From contig JAKUOU010000029.1 in assembly GCA_022451065.1 (NCBI GenBank), positions 1 to 46,740 of the forward strand: a stretch of 46,740 nucleotides of DNA. Reading direction: 5' to 3'. Each line of letters starts with the position of its first letter. Positions within the stretch are counted from its first letter, which is position 1. The position numbers and the translations under genes are program-made. This document shows, piece after piece, positions 1 through 7,694 of this stretch. The notes under the pieces are model-generated. The model worked only from the letters and a program-made list of their open reading frames with translations, did not search any database and was not told the DNA's origin. Origin of the DNA: Pedosphaera sp. Lineage in GTDB: Bacteria; Verrucomicrobiota; Verrucomicrobiia; Limisphaerales; UBA1096.

Positions 1-1861
1 CCACTCCTACCAGAGCAACCAGCGATTGATCCAGTTCCTGCAGGTCACATTCTGCCGCAGGCAATTGATTTAATTTGGTTGCGGCAGCGAGGTGGGCCGC
101 ACCGGCCTGGTAAGCCGTTTGCATGGTTTCGGCGTCGCTGCCGGCCGTACAGGCCAACGATGAAATGAGCACGCTGCATTCGTGGCCAAAACGTTTCAGT
201 GAATAAACTTGGGCGGGTTTTTTGCGCTCTTTCAAAAAGTTAGGCTCCAGGTGGCGGATCACCAGCTTGGACAGCGAGAATTCAAACAGGTCAATCTGCT
301 CATCCGCCGCCGCCAAGGTTTCCAGTAGGTGGGTGAAGTAATCGAACTGCTCCCTCGCCATGCGCCGCAGCGCGCCGATGGCCAGGTCGGCGACCGGCAG
401 CTTGGCACGTGGATCAAGCTTGGCCACGTCGCCGCTCAACTTGAGGGTGGCCTTGGCCATCTGATCACCGAAAAGATCCTTCACTTGGCCGAGTTGCTTT
501 TGCCGAACCGCCTCGTCCCGTTTATCGAGCAACAGGGCGAATATCAGTGCGCAGGCGTCGTGCGTGTCACGCGCCGCCTCTCGCACTGCCTCGGGCAATG
601 ACTTGAGCAGCGCAGCGGCAAAGTCAACATGCTCCGAGGTCGGGTTGCCAATGGAGTCGGCGATGGTCCCGGCCGAGGCAACCTCAACCTGCGCCTGGCC
701 GGCCGCAGCCAATCCCATGACCACAGGCGGGAGCGCTTGACCAAGCGTATCGCCCACGCCGGGAATAGTGATGCCCGGCAGTGGTTGCTGCTTGGACGCT
801 TTCGACTTGGCGGTAGGAGATCGCCTTTCATCAAATTTCACCTCGGAATAATCGCCGTCAAAGCTGGGTTCCAGCAACAGAATCCGCTCTAGTAACGGGG
901 GATGCGTGGAGGTGATGGAAAACCACGACTTACGCATGCCGTTACCAAAGAACATGTGGCTGGCCTCATCCGCGTGCGGCGAGACCAACCGGGAAGCGCT
1001 GCTCAGTGCGCCAATCTTTTTCAGGGCGCCGGAAAGTCCCTCCGGGTTGCGTGTGAACTGCACCGCCGACGAGTCGGCGAGGTACTCGCGCTGTCGCGAC
1101 ACGGCGCTCTTGATGAGGTTTCCCATGAAGACGCCCAGGTAGCCCGATGCCATAATGGCAGCACCAGAGATACCGATGAGTACCCCAGCACCGCCGCCTT
1201 CTTTGCTGCTCCGTCTGCCCGACGAGTTAAACCCGATCTCCATCATCAGCCGCCCGAGTAGAGCCAGCACCAGTAGGCCAAACACCACGGCAACAAGGTG
1301 AAAATTCAGCCGCATGTCCTGGTTGAGAATATGGCTGAACTCATGGGCAATGACCCCCTGCAACTCATCGCGTTGAAGTCGCCGCATGCAACCGTCGGTC
1401 ACGCCGATCACAGCATCGTCGACGGTAGAACCGGCTGCGAAAGCATTGATGCCCTTTTCGCCATCCATCACATACACCTCCGGCATCGGCACGCTTGAGG
1501 CGATGGCCATCTCCTCGACGACGTTCATCAGCTTCTGCTCGTCCGGATCAGTGGTGGCCATGTTCACCAACCGCCCGCCCATCATCGAGGCGATGCTGGA
1601 ACCGCCGCCACTCAGCTGGCTTTTCCGGAACAGACTGGCAAGGCAGATGATCACGAATGTCCCAAGCACGACCCACAGGGCAAGCATAGGATCCTGCAGG
1701 GTGGAGAAATCAAGTTCTCCTTTATTCCGACCGGCCAACGGGATGACTGCTGCGATGATCAGGAAGTTCAGCAGGGAGATGAGCAGAACCGCAACGCAGA
1801 AAAGAAAAACCAGGACTCCGGTTTTTTTCTTGGCCTGACGCTGGCGCTCGAAGAAATCCAT
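1..1861 (-). CDS. M48 family membrane zinc metalloprotease (HtpX-like), 3' end outside window
   Basis: The reading frame is open from an ATG at about 1861 to the left edge, about 620 residues without a stop. Two hydrophobic segments lie near the N-terminus (about residues 15-41 and 58-78). The M48 zinc motif HEFSH is at about residues 173-177, inside GVIAHEFSHILNQD, and is followed by two more membrane segments and the downstream glutamate region QREYLADSSAVQF. This architecture fits a membrane-embedded peptidase with its active site facing the cytoplasm. After the peptidase domain, from about residue 325, there is a long soluble region that continues past the window edge and is not part of ordinary HtpX (about 290 residues). 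The gene lies 32 bases downstream of lemA on the same strand, a common pairing for this family. The peptidase assignment is firm. Substrate and the role of the C-terminal extension are unknown. Confidence 0.85.
   Translation of the reverse strand, partial: MDFFERQRQAKKKTGVLVFLFCVAVLLISLLNFLIIAAVIPLAGRNKGELDFSTLQDPMLALWVVLGTFVIICLASLFRKSQLSGGGSSIASMMGGRLVNMATTDPDEQKLMNVVEEMAIASSVPMPEVYVMDGEKGINAFAAGSTVDDAVIGVTDGCMRRLQRDELQGVIAHEFSHILNQDMRLNFHLVAVVFGLLVLALLGRLMMEIGFNSSGRRSSKEGGGAGVLIGISGAAIMASGYLGVFMGNLIKSAVSRQREYLADSSAVQFTRNPEGLSGALKKIGALSSASRLVSPHADEASHMFFGNGMRKSWFSITSTHPPLLERILLLEPSFDGDYSEVKFDERRSPTAKSKASKQQPLPGITIPGVGDTLGQALPPVVMGLAAAGQAQVEVASAGTIADSIGNPTSEHVDFAAALLKSLPEAVREAARDTHDACALIFALLLDKRDEAVRQKQLGQVKDLFGDQMAKATLKLSGDVAKLDPRAKLPVADLAIGALRRMAREQFDYFTHLLETLAAADEQIDLFEFSLSKLVIRHLEPNFLKERKKPAQVYSLKRFGHECSVLISSLACTAGSDAETMQTAYQAGAAHLAAATKLNQLPAAECDLQELDQSLVALVGV
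734..747 (+). repeat. Iterated 14-mer, asymmetric form
   Basis: Exact CGCTTGACCAAGCG on the plus strand, inside the M48 protease gene, where it is read on the minus strand as Thr-Leu-Gly-Gln-Ala-Leu in the C-terminal extension. Confidence 0.8.
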
Positions 1862-1893
1862 GGCAGCGATCCCTCAATCCCGGGCCGCCGGGG

Positions 1894-2532
1894 TCACATG
1901 TCGTCAAAGGAGATGTCGAGATCCTTCTTTTGATCCGCGGTGACGACTGCCTTGCCGACGTCGCCCAAGCCCTCGACCTCGAAGAAGATCGCCTCTGTGA
2001 ACCCAAACATACCGGCTACCATGTTGGCCGGGAACACCTGCAACGCGTTGTTGTAGGTCATCACCGAGTCATTGAACGCCTGCCGGGCAAAAGTCACCTT
2101 GTTTTCGGTCGAGGTCAGTTCCTCGGTCAACTGCATCATGTTCTGGTTGGCCTTGAGATCAGGGTACGCTTCGCTTAGCGCGAACAAACGCCCCATCACG
2201 CCGCCCAGCGTGCCCTCCGCAGCCACCATCTGCTTCATTGCCTCTGGGTCGCTTGGGTTGGCGCTGACTGCTGCGTTGGCGTTCGCCGCCATGTTGCGCG
2301 CCTGGATGACCTCCTCCAGCGTCGTGCGCTCGTGTTTCATGTAGCCCTTGACCAATTTCACGAGATTGGGAATCAGCTCGTACTTGCGCGTCAACTGGAT
2401 GCCAATCTGCGAGTAGTTGTTGTCCTTGGCGTTGCGCTTGCGGATCAACCCGTTGTAAACCCCCATCACCCACATACCAACGAGGACAACCAAGACAACC
2501 AAAGCCACTATAATTCCCAACGCAAATTCCAT
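1894..2532 (-). CDS. lemA: LemA family protein
   Basis: The 212-residue protein has one N-terminal membrane helix (about residues 5-24) followed by the conserved LemA start, VYNGLIRKRNAKDNNYSQIG and then the LTRKYELIPNLVKLVKGY segment. The rest is predicted helical bundle, and length and layout match the family. LemA proteins are small membrane-anchored helical proteins of poorly defined function, often encoded beside M48 proteases or TPM-domain proteins. The M48 gene follows directly at 1861, so the two are probably one transcript. Start is the ATG at 2530-2532. A role in envelope protein quality control is only suggested by the neighbour. Confidence 0.9.
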   Translation of the reverse strand: MEFALGIIVALVVLVVLVGMWVMGVYNGLIRKRNAKDNNYSQIGIQLTRKYELIPNLVKLVKGYMKHERTTLEEVIQARNMAANANAAVSANPSDPEAMKQMVAAEGTLGGVMGRLFALSEAYPDLKANQNMMQLTEELTSTENKVTFARQAFNDSVMTYNNALQVFPANMVAGMFGFTEAIFFEVEGLGDVGKAVVTADQKKDLDISFDDM

Positions 2533-2648
2533 ATTATGCCCCTTTCATCTTTTGGTGCGGAGTTTTATGCAAAAACAGGGGCGAAGTCAATTATAATTGA
2601 TATTTTCAATTGTAGATTAGGTCGCCGGATCCCACTGGAACTCAAGGA

Positions 2649-4082
2649 CTACCGAAGCCACGGCTGGAATTGAAGCGAGTACAACTCTGCATCCTTCAAC
2701 TCAAACCTTAGACGCGCCACCGGGTATTTCCGGCGCAAGTGGCTGATGTCACCACCGGCCTGCCATGCCACGTCTTGCTGCAGCGAATCTCCCTTCAATC
2801 GCTTGCAGGCTGCCAAGGTGTAACCGGCGATCGCCTGGCCATTCGGCTGTTCGATAGCCACCCGGATGGCGCCCCCTTTGTGGGTCTGGTAATTTAACGT
2901 CAACCGTTCCGCCAAGTTGCCGAGCGCAAAAGGCTTCGTGATGAGTTCGCCAACATTCGCTCCGGCGCGAATGGAAACAAACCCGTCCTTCCGATATTCA
3001 AACCGCCGCACCCGGCTGTCGGGGCCGGTATAATATGCCTCGGTGGCGTACACCGAGAGGTGCAAGGGCCGTCCGGGAATCTCCACGAGGCCCCATGTCA
3101 TGTAGTTGCTCCGGTTGCCGCCACGATCTTTCGGTGCCGATTCCGGCACCACCGGCTCCAGCCATCGATGAAAATGCAACCCATCCCGGCTGGCCATGAG
3201 GGTCGGCTCGACGCGCTGTCCCTCGTCCGGCAGATAGCGCGTGGGAAACCCGATAAGCAGATGCGGAGCCCGACCGTAGGGCTGCACGGCGTTCGTATAC
3301 AGATGCTGCATGGGAATACCCTCCTGGTACTTGAGCAGCACAGGCTCACTCCAGTTGATGAAATCGCTCGATGTGCCGGTCATGATGGCGCGTATACCGT
3401 TGACGAAGCTGCGGTGATACTCACGGTACTGCTGCGTGTGTTCGTCCCAAAAGGCGAGATTCTGCGAATCAAACGCGCCCTCGGTGATCACCGGTTCATC
3501 CCGTGTCAGTTTCCAGTGAATACCGTCGGGCGATTCGTAGATGTACAGTCCCTTCTTCCCAACAGGCCAGCCTCGGGCGATGCCCTTGTAGCGCGCCTCC
3601 GGTAGAGAGGCAGGATTTCCGTCCTTGAATGCTACAAAACAGTGTGTGCCGACCCCGTCTATCACGATGTTGTTTTCCTTGGAGCCGTTGAACTCGAAAA
3701 GGCCAAGTTTCGGCTTCACCCAGTGGATACCGTCCCGGCTCTCGGCGTAGCAGGTTACCTCGCGATGTGTTTCTTTTTTCGCCTCGGCATCCCAATGGGA
3801 TGCCCGGTAGTACATGCGGAACAAATCACCGTCTCGAAAGATCGTGTAGTACGCGCTGGTGTTGCCCTCCCATGGTGCATCGGTGGTCAGCACAACTTCT
3901 CTCGGCACTGGCTGGTTTAGGTGTTGTTTCACGCCGCCCGTCATCGAGGCAATAAGATGGTCATCGACGAACAACTCGCGCTGGGTACCGTGCTCACCAA
4001 GCCTCAGCGGCTCGGCAGCTATTGAAAGTTGCGCGGCAAGCAGCAGCGCAAAAACACAGTGAATGTGACAATTAGTTTTCAT
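2649..4082 (-). CDS. Secreted beta-propeller (GH43/GH32-like) protein of unknown substrate
   Basis: From the ATG at 4080-4082 the product is 477 residues and begins with a signal peptide (MKTNCHIHCVFALLLAAQLSIAAE). An upstream in-frame ATG at 4098-4100 would add six residues ahead of the signal peptide and is less likely. The mature part starts with RELFVDDHLIASM and carries repeated blade-like motifs such as YYTIFRDGDLFRMYYRA, YAESRDGIHWVKP and IYESPDGIHWKLT, the SxDGxxW pattern of five-bladed propeller glycosidases and sialidase-like proteins. The final 100 residues look like a beta-sandwich. The gene starts 10 bases past the stop of the isomerase-like gene at 4111 (28 bases from the preferred ATG), so the two are probably cotranscribed. 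A carbohydrate-related role is inferred from fold and context. Catalytic residues could not be assigned by eye. Confidence 0.7.
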   Translation of the reverse strand: MKTNCHIHCVFALLLAAQLSIAAEPLRLGEHGTQRELFVDDHLIASMTGGVKQHLNQPVPREVVLTTDAPWEGNTSAYYTIFRDGDLFRMYYRASHWDAEAKKETHREVTCYAESRDGIHWVKPKLGLFEFNGSKENNIVIDGVGTHCFVAFKDGNPASLPEARYKGIARGWPVGKKGLYIYESPDGIHWKLTRDEPVITEGAFDSQNLAFWDEHTQQYREYHRSFVNGIRAIMTGTSSDFINWSEPVLLKYQEGIPMQHLYTNAVQPYGRAPHLLIGFPTRYLPDEGQRVEPTLMASRDGLHFHRWLEPVVPESAPKDRGGNRSNYMTWGLVEIPGRPLHLSVYATEAYYTGPDSRVRRFEYRKDGFVSIRAGANVGELITKPFALGNLAERLTLNYQTHKGGAIRVAIEQPNGQAIAGYTLAACKRLKGDSLQQDVAWQAGGDISHLRRKYPVARLRFELKDAELYSLQFQPWLR

Positions 4083-4110
4083 GGTGTTGTGTGTGCCCAT
4101 TGTGAAAATT

Positions 4111-4932
4111 TTAAATTAGGCTTCGTAAAAAATCGGCCGTGCCGCCTGCCGACTCCTGAGCCGTTTCTCCCGGCTGGGCCGATTGATGCACGGTGACCGT
4201 CCCATCGTAATCGATCGCCTTCAACCCGGTAAACACCCGCTCGAAATCAATCCCACCGGACGCGTGTATCGGGATCAAGTCGAACGACACATCACCATTG
4301 CACCACGTCGGCAACGTTAACGCGCCATCCGGCTTGAGAATCTGGTTTTGCAGGTAGACGTTGAAGATCCACTTGGCCAGGCGCTCGATCGTTCCCTGGC
4401 CATAATCCTGCGCACAAGTTTCAAGGTTTGCCGGCTCGTAAACCAGGCCGAAGTTTGGCCTATCAATCGCCGTTAATGTTCGCTCGATGCTTTCCACAGT
4501 CTCAAACAAGCTCAGCGTGTGGCATTGGTGGACGAGCTGGATGCCGCGCTCGGCCGCCTCATCGGCGGCACTCTGCGCGTTGGCAATGTCCGACTGCTGC
4601 TTGAGGGCCACTCGAATCCGGGGCGCACCCAGGCGCTTGGCCAAATCGAGGTACGGGGTAATGTCCCGAAGTGCACTTGGCCCGTTGTCGTTGTTGTAAA
4701 CCGTGTCGAAATCGCCGGTGACCATGCTCACGGACAGGCCGGCTTCATCCAGGCAATCGGCGGCTTGGTCACCGGCTTCCGGCGGCGACTTCACGCCCAC
4801 CTGTGACGCCCGCATGCAGAGCGCCTCGTAGCCACAACACTTGGCCAAGCGGGCCAAGTCATCGAGTGGCATCGACGCCTTTTCCTTGGACATAAACTCT
4901 TCTGCAATCCGGACGGAGAGTGACAGTTGCAT
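4111..4932 (-). CDS. Sugar phosphate isomerase/epimerase-like TIM-barrel protein
   Basis: The 273-residue protein has the pattern of the xylose isomerase-like TIM barrel family (AP endonuclease family 2 fold). Visible elements are a beta strand and helix start (LSLSVRIAEEF), the LAKRLGAPRIRVAL segment, the VHQCHTLSLFETVESIERTL stretch, and the metal-ligand region NFGLVYEPANLETC. HASGGIDFERVFTGLKAIDYDGTVTVHQ near the end matches the typical last strand. No signal peptide is seen, so it should be cytoplasmic. In PVC bacteria and Bacteroides such proteins often sit with Gfo/Idh/MocA enzymes and DUF1080 proteins, where they act on keto-sugars. Specific substrate unknown. Start is the ATG at 4930-4932. 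Confidence 0.8.
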   Translation of the reverse strand: MQLSLSVRIAEEFMSKEKASMPLDDLARLAKCCGYEALCMRASQVGVKSPPEAGDQAADCLDEAGLSVSMVTGDFDTVYNNDNGPSALRDITPYLDLAKRLGAPRIRVALKQQSDIANAQSAADEAAERGIQLVHQCHTLSLFETVESIERTLTAIDRPNFGLVYEPANLETCAQDYGQGTIERLAKWIFNVYLQNQILKPDGALTLPTWCNGDVSFDLIPIHASGGIDFERVFTGLKAIDYDGTVTVHQSAQPGETAQESAGGTADFLRSLI

Positions 4933-4940
4933 GATGTCAG

Positions 4941-4954
4941 CGCTTGGCCAAGCT
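4941..4954 (+). repeat. Iterated 14-mer, one mismatch
   Basis: CGCTTGGCCAAGCT, one base off the symmetric consensus, 8 bases upstream of the isomerase-like start codon. A further 13-of-14 copy (CACTTGGCCAAGCG) is at 4838-4851 inside that gene. Confidence 0.6.
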
Positions 4955-5018
4955 ATCCGCCTCGATGGTCTGAAGCAATCCCTGATGAAGGGCGAAGAAT
5001 TATGAGAGTATTTTGTCG

Positions 5019-5047
5019 TTGCCCCAACGATATTTGAATTTTAGCAT
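5019..5047 (+). promoter_or_regulatory. Possible sigma70-type promoter for the Bax-inhibitor-like gene
   Basis: TTGCCC (5019-5024) and TAGCAT (5042-5047) are separated by 17 bases, 45 bases ahead of the start codon. A perfect 6-base inverted repeat, TTGTGT-GAA-ACACAA, lies at 5054-5068 in the predicted leader and could be an operator or small hairpin. The match is by eye only. Confidence 0.3.
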
Positions 5048-5075
5048 GCCGTTTTGTGTGAAACACAATTCTATT

Positions 5076-5083
5076 AAGGAGGA
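5076..5083 (+). promoter_or_regulatory. Strong Shine-Dalgarno site
   Basis: AAGGAGGA lies 8 bases before the ATG at 5092 and is almost fully complementary to the 16S rRNA tail. Most other genes in the window lack such a site, which sets this gene apart. Confidence 0.8.
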
Positions 5084-5091
5084 TATACAAA

Positions 5092-5823
5092 ATGGCTAGT
5101 TCATTATCTTTTAGAAGCGGAAATCCCGCCCTTGGGGCACAAACCTTCAATATCTCTGCCGATGGGCGGAACACAATGACATTGGAAGGGGCGGTGAACA
5201 AAACAGGTATCGGCCTTTTTCTTATAATGACTGCGGCCTACTTCACATGGACCAACCCATCACCGCCCATAATGATTGGTGGAGCAATCGGCGGACTTGT
5301 TATAGCACTGGTCACTATCTTTAAAAAAACTTGGGCCCCCTTTACCGTACCCATCTATGCCATACTCGAGGGACTTTTTCTTGGCGGAATTTCCAGATTT
5401 TTCGAAGATAGTTTTCCCGGTATTGCCAGCCAGGCAATCTTTCTCACACTGGGAATTCTAGGAGCCCTTTTACTGGCCTATAAATCAAAAATCATCAAAC
5501 CAACCGAAAATTTTAAACTGGGCATAGCCGCTGCAACAGGCGGTATTTTTTTGATCTACATGATCAACATTATTATGGGCTTTTTTGGCAGCGGCATCCC
5601 AATGATTCACGAAAGTGGCATGATCGGAATCGGGTTCAGCGTTTTTGTTGTCATCATTGCCTCTTTGAATTTGGTGTTGGATTTTGATTTTATCGAGCAA
5701 GGTGTCGAACGAGGTGCTCCCAAATACATGGAATGGTATGGTGCATTCGGTCTCCTGGTTACCTTGATTTGGCTGTATCTCGAAATCTTGCGTCTTTTGG
5801 CTAAATTACAGAGCAGGAATTAA
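5092..5823 (+). CDS. Bax inhibitor-1/YccA-like membrane protein
   Basis: The 243-residue protein has a soluble N-terminus (about 40 residues) and about seven hydrophobic segments, which fits the Bax inhibitor-1 (TMBIM/YccA) family. The segment FTVPIYAILEGLFLGGISRFFEDSFPGIASQAIFLT is the recognisable family core, and the C-terminal block ending GAPKYMEWYGAFGLLVTLIWLYLEILRLL is also typical. Family members are implicated in ion leak across membranes and regulation of membrane proteases, but bacterial functions are poorly known. Base composition is noticeably more AT-rich than the genes around it, and it has an unusually strong ribosome binding site. A hairpin terminator follows the stop codon. 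It appears to be a single-gene transcript. Confidence 0.85.
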   Translation: MASSLSFRSGNPALGAQTFNISADGRNTMTLEGAVNKTGIGLFLIMTAAYFTWTNPSPPIMIGGAIGGLVIALVTIFKKTWAPFTVPIYAILEGLFLGGISRFFEDSFPGIASQAIFLTLGILGALLLAYKSKIIKPTENFKLGIAAATGGIFLIYMINIIMGFFGSGIPMIHESGMIGIGFSVFVVIIASLNLVLDFDFIEQGVERGAPKYMEWYGAFGLLVTLIWLYLEILRLLAKLQSRN

Positions 5824-5834
5824 TCCTCTTTCGC

Positions 5835-5872
5835 AGAAAAAAGGCCAAGCCTGACGGCTTGGCCTTTTTTTA
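5835..5872. terminator. Bidirectional intrinsic terminator
   Basis: AAGGCCAAGCC (5841-5851), loop TGAC and GGCTTGGCCTT (5856-5866) form an 11-bp stem flanked by an A-run on the left and a T-run on the right. It lies between two converging genes (stops at 5823 and 5893) and can serve both. The stem contains GGCCAAGC/GCTTGGCC, half of the iterated palindrome. Confidence 0.9.
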
Positions 5873-5892
5873 TGCTTCTTTAAAAACGTTAA

Positions 5893-6549
5893 TCAGAGTG
5901 GCTGAACAACGATATTTTTGAACCAGACCGGGTGGCCATGGTATTGCAGCCCAATACTGCCGGTGCGCGGCATCTCCTTCAGCGCCGTGCGGAACTTATT
6001 TCGGGAGCCGTCCGGATTTTTGCGTGCAGTGGTCCATTGATCCAAATCGGCAACGACAACCTGTTTTCCGTTTAATACGACTTTTACCGATGAGCCGTTG
6101 ACGGTAAGTTTCATATGATTCCACTCACCAGCCGGCTTGGTTGGATTCGAGCTTGGCGCAAGAGCATCATATAGCGCACCGCAGTCGTGCTTGCCCACCT
6201 TGGCCTTGCCGTGTGAATCAAAAATCTGAATCTCAAAACCTCCCTGCACCGCGTTTTTCGGGTCGGTGCGGAAAAACAACCCACTGTTGCATCTCTTGGA
6301 CATCTTGAAGTCTAGCCCCAGTTCGAAGTTGTCGTAATTACGTTTACTCCAGATGTAGCCGCCCGGCTTGCTACTTGGCCCGAGCAATCCGTTCTTCGCC
6401 TCCCATGCCCCCGGCTTTTGCTGTGTCCAGTTTTTCAGATCTTTACCATCGAACAGCTTGACGGCTTTTTCACCATCGGCAGCCTGTCCGGTGTTCCAAG
6501 CCAAGCCGGCGACCAACGCTAGCGCCCAGTTGATGATTCTTTTTTTCAT
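5893..6549 (-). CDS. DUF1080 (3-keto-disaccharide hydrolase domain) secreted protein
   Basis: From the ATG at 6547-6549 the product is 218 residues with a Sec signal peptide (KKRIINWALALVAGLAWNTGQA). An upstream in-frame start at 6597 would add 16 residues ahead of the signal and is disfavoured. The mature part has the DUF1080 concanavalin-like hallmarks: KLFDGKDLKNWTQ at the start, NFELGLDFKMSKRCNSGLFFRTDP in the middle, EWNHMKLTVNGSSVKVVLNGKQV, then GSIGLQYHGHPVWFKNIVVQPL at the end. Members of this family include hydrolases acting on 3-keto-glycosides made by Gfo/Idh/MocA dehydrogenases. The window holds seven such exported dehydrogenases, which supports a shared pathway. Activity here is inferred, not shown. 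Confidence 0.85.
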   Translation of the reverse strand: MKKRIINWALALVAGLAWNTGQAADGEKAVKLFDGKDLKNWTQQKPGAWEAKNGLLGPSSKPGGYIWSKRNYDNFELGLDFKMSKRCNSGLFFRTDPKNAVQGGFEIQIFDSHGKAKVGKHDCGALYDALAPSSNPTKPAGEWNHMKLTVNGSSVKVVLNGKQVVVADLDQWTTARKNPDGSRNKFRTALKEMPRTGSIGLQYHGHPVWFKNIVVQPL

Positions 6550-6599
6550 GTCGAGAATGTGCGCAAAAATTAATACCTGGCTGACCCCAAAAAGCAACC

Positions 6600-6613
6600 C
6601 GCTTGACCAAGCG
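6600..6613 (+). repeat. Iterated 14-mer, asymmetric form
   Basis: Exact CGCTTGACCAAGCG between the DUF1080 gene and nadA, ending 5 bases before the nadA stop codon. Confidence 0.8.
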
Positions 6614-6618
6614 CCTTG

Positions 6619-7608
6619 TTATCTCGCGGAAATGACAAGCATCTGCTCAATCGGCTGGCGCGCGCGATCGATAACTTCGTCAGCAAGCATTACTTCCGGC
6701 GTGCGATTGGCCATGCAGTCATGCAATTTTTCGAGTGTGTTCATTTTCATAAAGCGACACTCGTTGCAGGCACACTTCTCGGTTGGAGCAGGGATGAACT
6801 GTTTCTCGGGGCACTCCTTCTGCAGTCGATGTAGCATACCTACCTCCGTAGCAATAATCACTGCCTTAGCCCGTGAGTCGCGACAGAAATGAACCATTTT
6901 CTCAGTCGAACAAACCTCGTCGGCTAGCATACGAACAGCCTTGGTGCACTCGGGATGCGCCACGAGCGGCGCGTCGGGGTGTTCGCGACGAATTCGTGTG
7001 ATGCTCTCATGCGTCCATTCGACATGAACGTAGCAGTTGCCCTGCCATAAGGTCATCGGGCGCCCGGTCTGCTCGATCACCCATGCTCCGAGATTCTCGT
7101 CCGGTACGAACAAAAGGTCGCGATCCGCCGGCGCGGCCTTGACGATTTTCTTCGCATTACCGCTGGTACAGATCACGTCGCTCAATGCCTTAACCTCAGC
7201 GCTGCAGTTGACGTAGGCAATGGTGTAAAAATTGGGGTTAGTTGCCTGCAGTTCGCGCAACTTGTCCGGCGGACAACTCTCCTCAAGAGAGCAACCCGCG
7301 TCGCGGTCCGGCAGTAGGACGGTTTTTTTTGGCGACAAAATTTTCGCCGTCTCCGCCATGAAGTGAACGCCGCAAAACACGATCACATCCGCATCGGTCT
7401 CGGCGGCCTGCCGTGAAAGGCCAAGCGAGTCACCCACATAATCCGCCAAGTCCTGAATCTCCGGCACCTGATAATTATGTGCGAGAATGACGGCGTTGAG
7501 TTCCTCCTTGAGTTGGAGAATCTCCCTCGATAGCACATCAAGTCGATCGGGCGGCGTACGACGCTCCACGCGGAAACCGGCGACGGCACTTGGCTGGATC
7601 TCGCTCAT
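6619..7608 (-). CDS. nadA: Quinolinate synthase NadA
   Basis: NadA condenses iminoaspartate with dihydroxyacetone phosphate to quinolinate, the precursor of the NAD pyridine ring, using a [4Fe-4S] cluster. The protein shows the family hallmarks: NAVILAHNYQVPEIQDLADYVGDSLGLS, VIVFCGVHFMAETAKILSP, AYVNCSAEVKALSDVICTSGNA, VAHPECTKAVRMLAD, and a C-terminal KCACNECRFMKMNTLEKL cysteine cluster. Starting at the ATG at 7606-7608 gives 329 residues. An upstream in-frame start at 7677 would give 352 but adds a basic non-conserved stretch. No nadB or nadC lies in the window. It is read divergently from the oxidoreductase gene that follows. A demand for NAD fits the many NAD(P)-binding oxidoreductases nearby. 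Confidence 0.95.
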   Translation of the reverse strand: MSEIQPSAVAGFRVERRTPPDRLDVLSREILQLKEELNAVILAHNYQVPEIQDLADYVGDSLGLSRQAAETDADVIVFCGVHFMAETAKILSPKKTVLLPDRDAGCSLEESCPPDKLRELQATNPNFYTIAYVNCSAEVKALSDVICTSGNAKKIVKAAPADRDLLFVPDENLGAWVIEQTGRPMTLWQGNCYVHVEWTHESITRIRREHPDAPLVAHPECTKAVRMLADEVCSTEKMVHFCRDSRAKAVIIATEVGMLHRLQKECPEKQFIPAPTEKCACNECRFMKMNTLEKLHDCMANRTPEVMLADEVIDRARQPIEQMLVISAR

Positions 7609-7694
7609 GTCGATCACGGCAAAAACTTTACGTCTACGGCTTGGCCGGGTCAACCAGGGCTTGTTTCGCTCGGCCAAACCGGTAGTTTCGCCGG

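Noticed and set aside
5054-5068. TTGTGT-GAA-ACACAA as a riboswitch or a major regulatory element
   Set aside because: It is only a 6-bp stem in a short leader. It could be an operator, but there is no further support.
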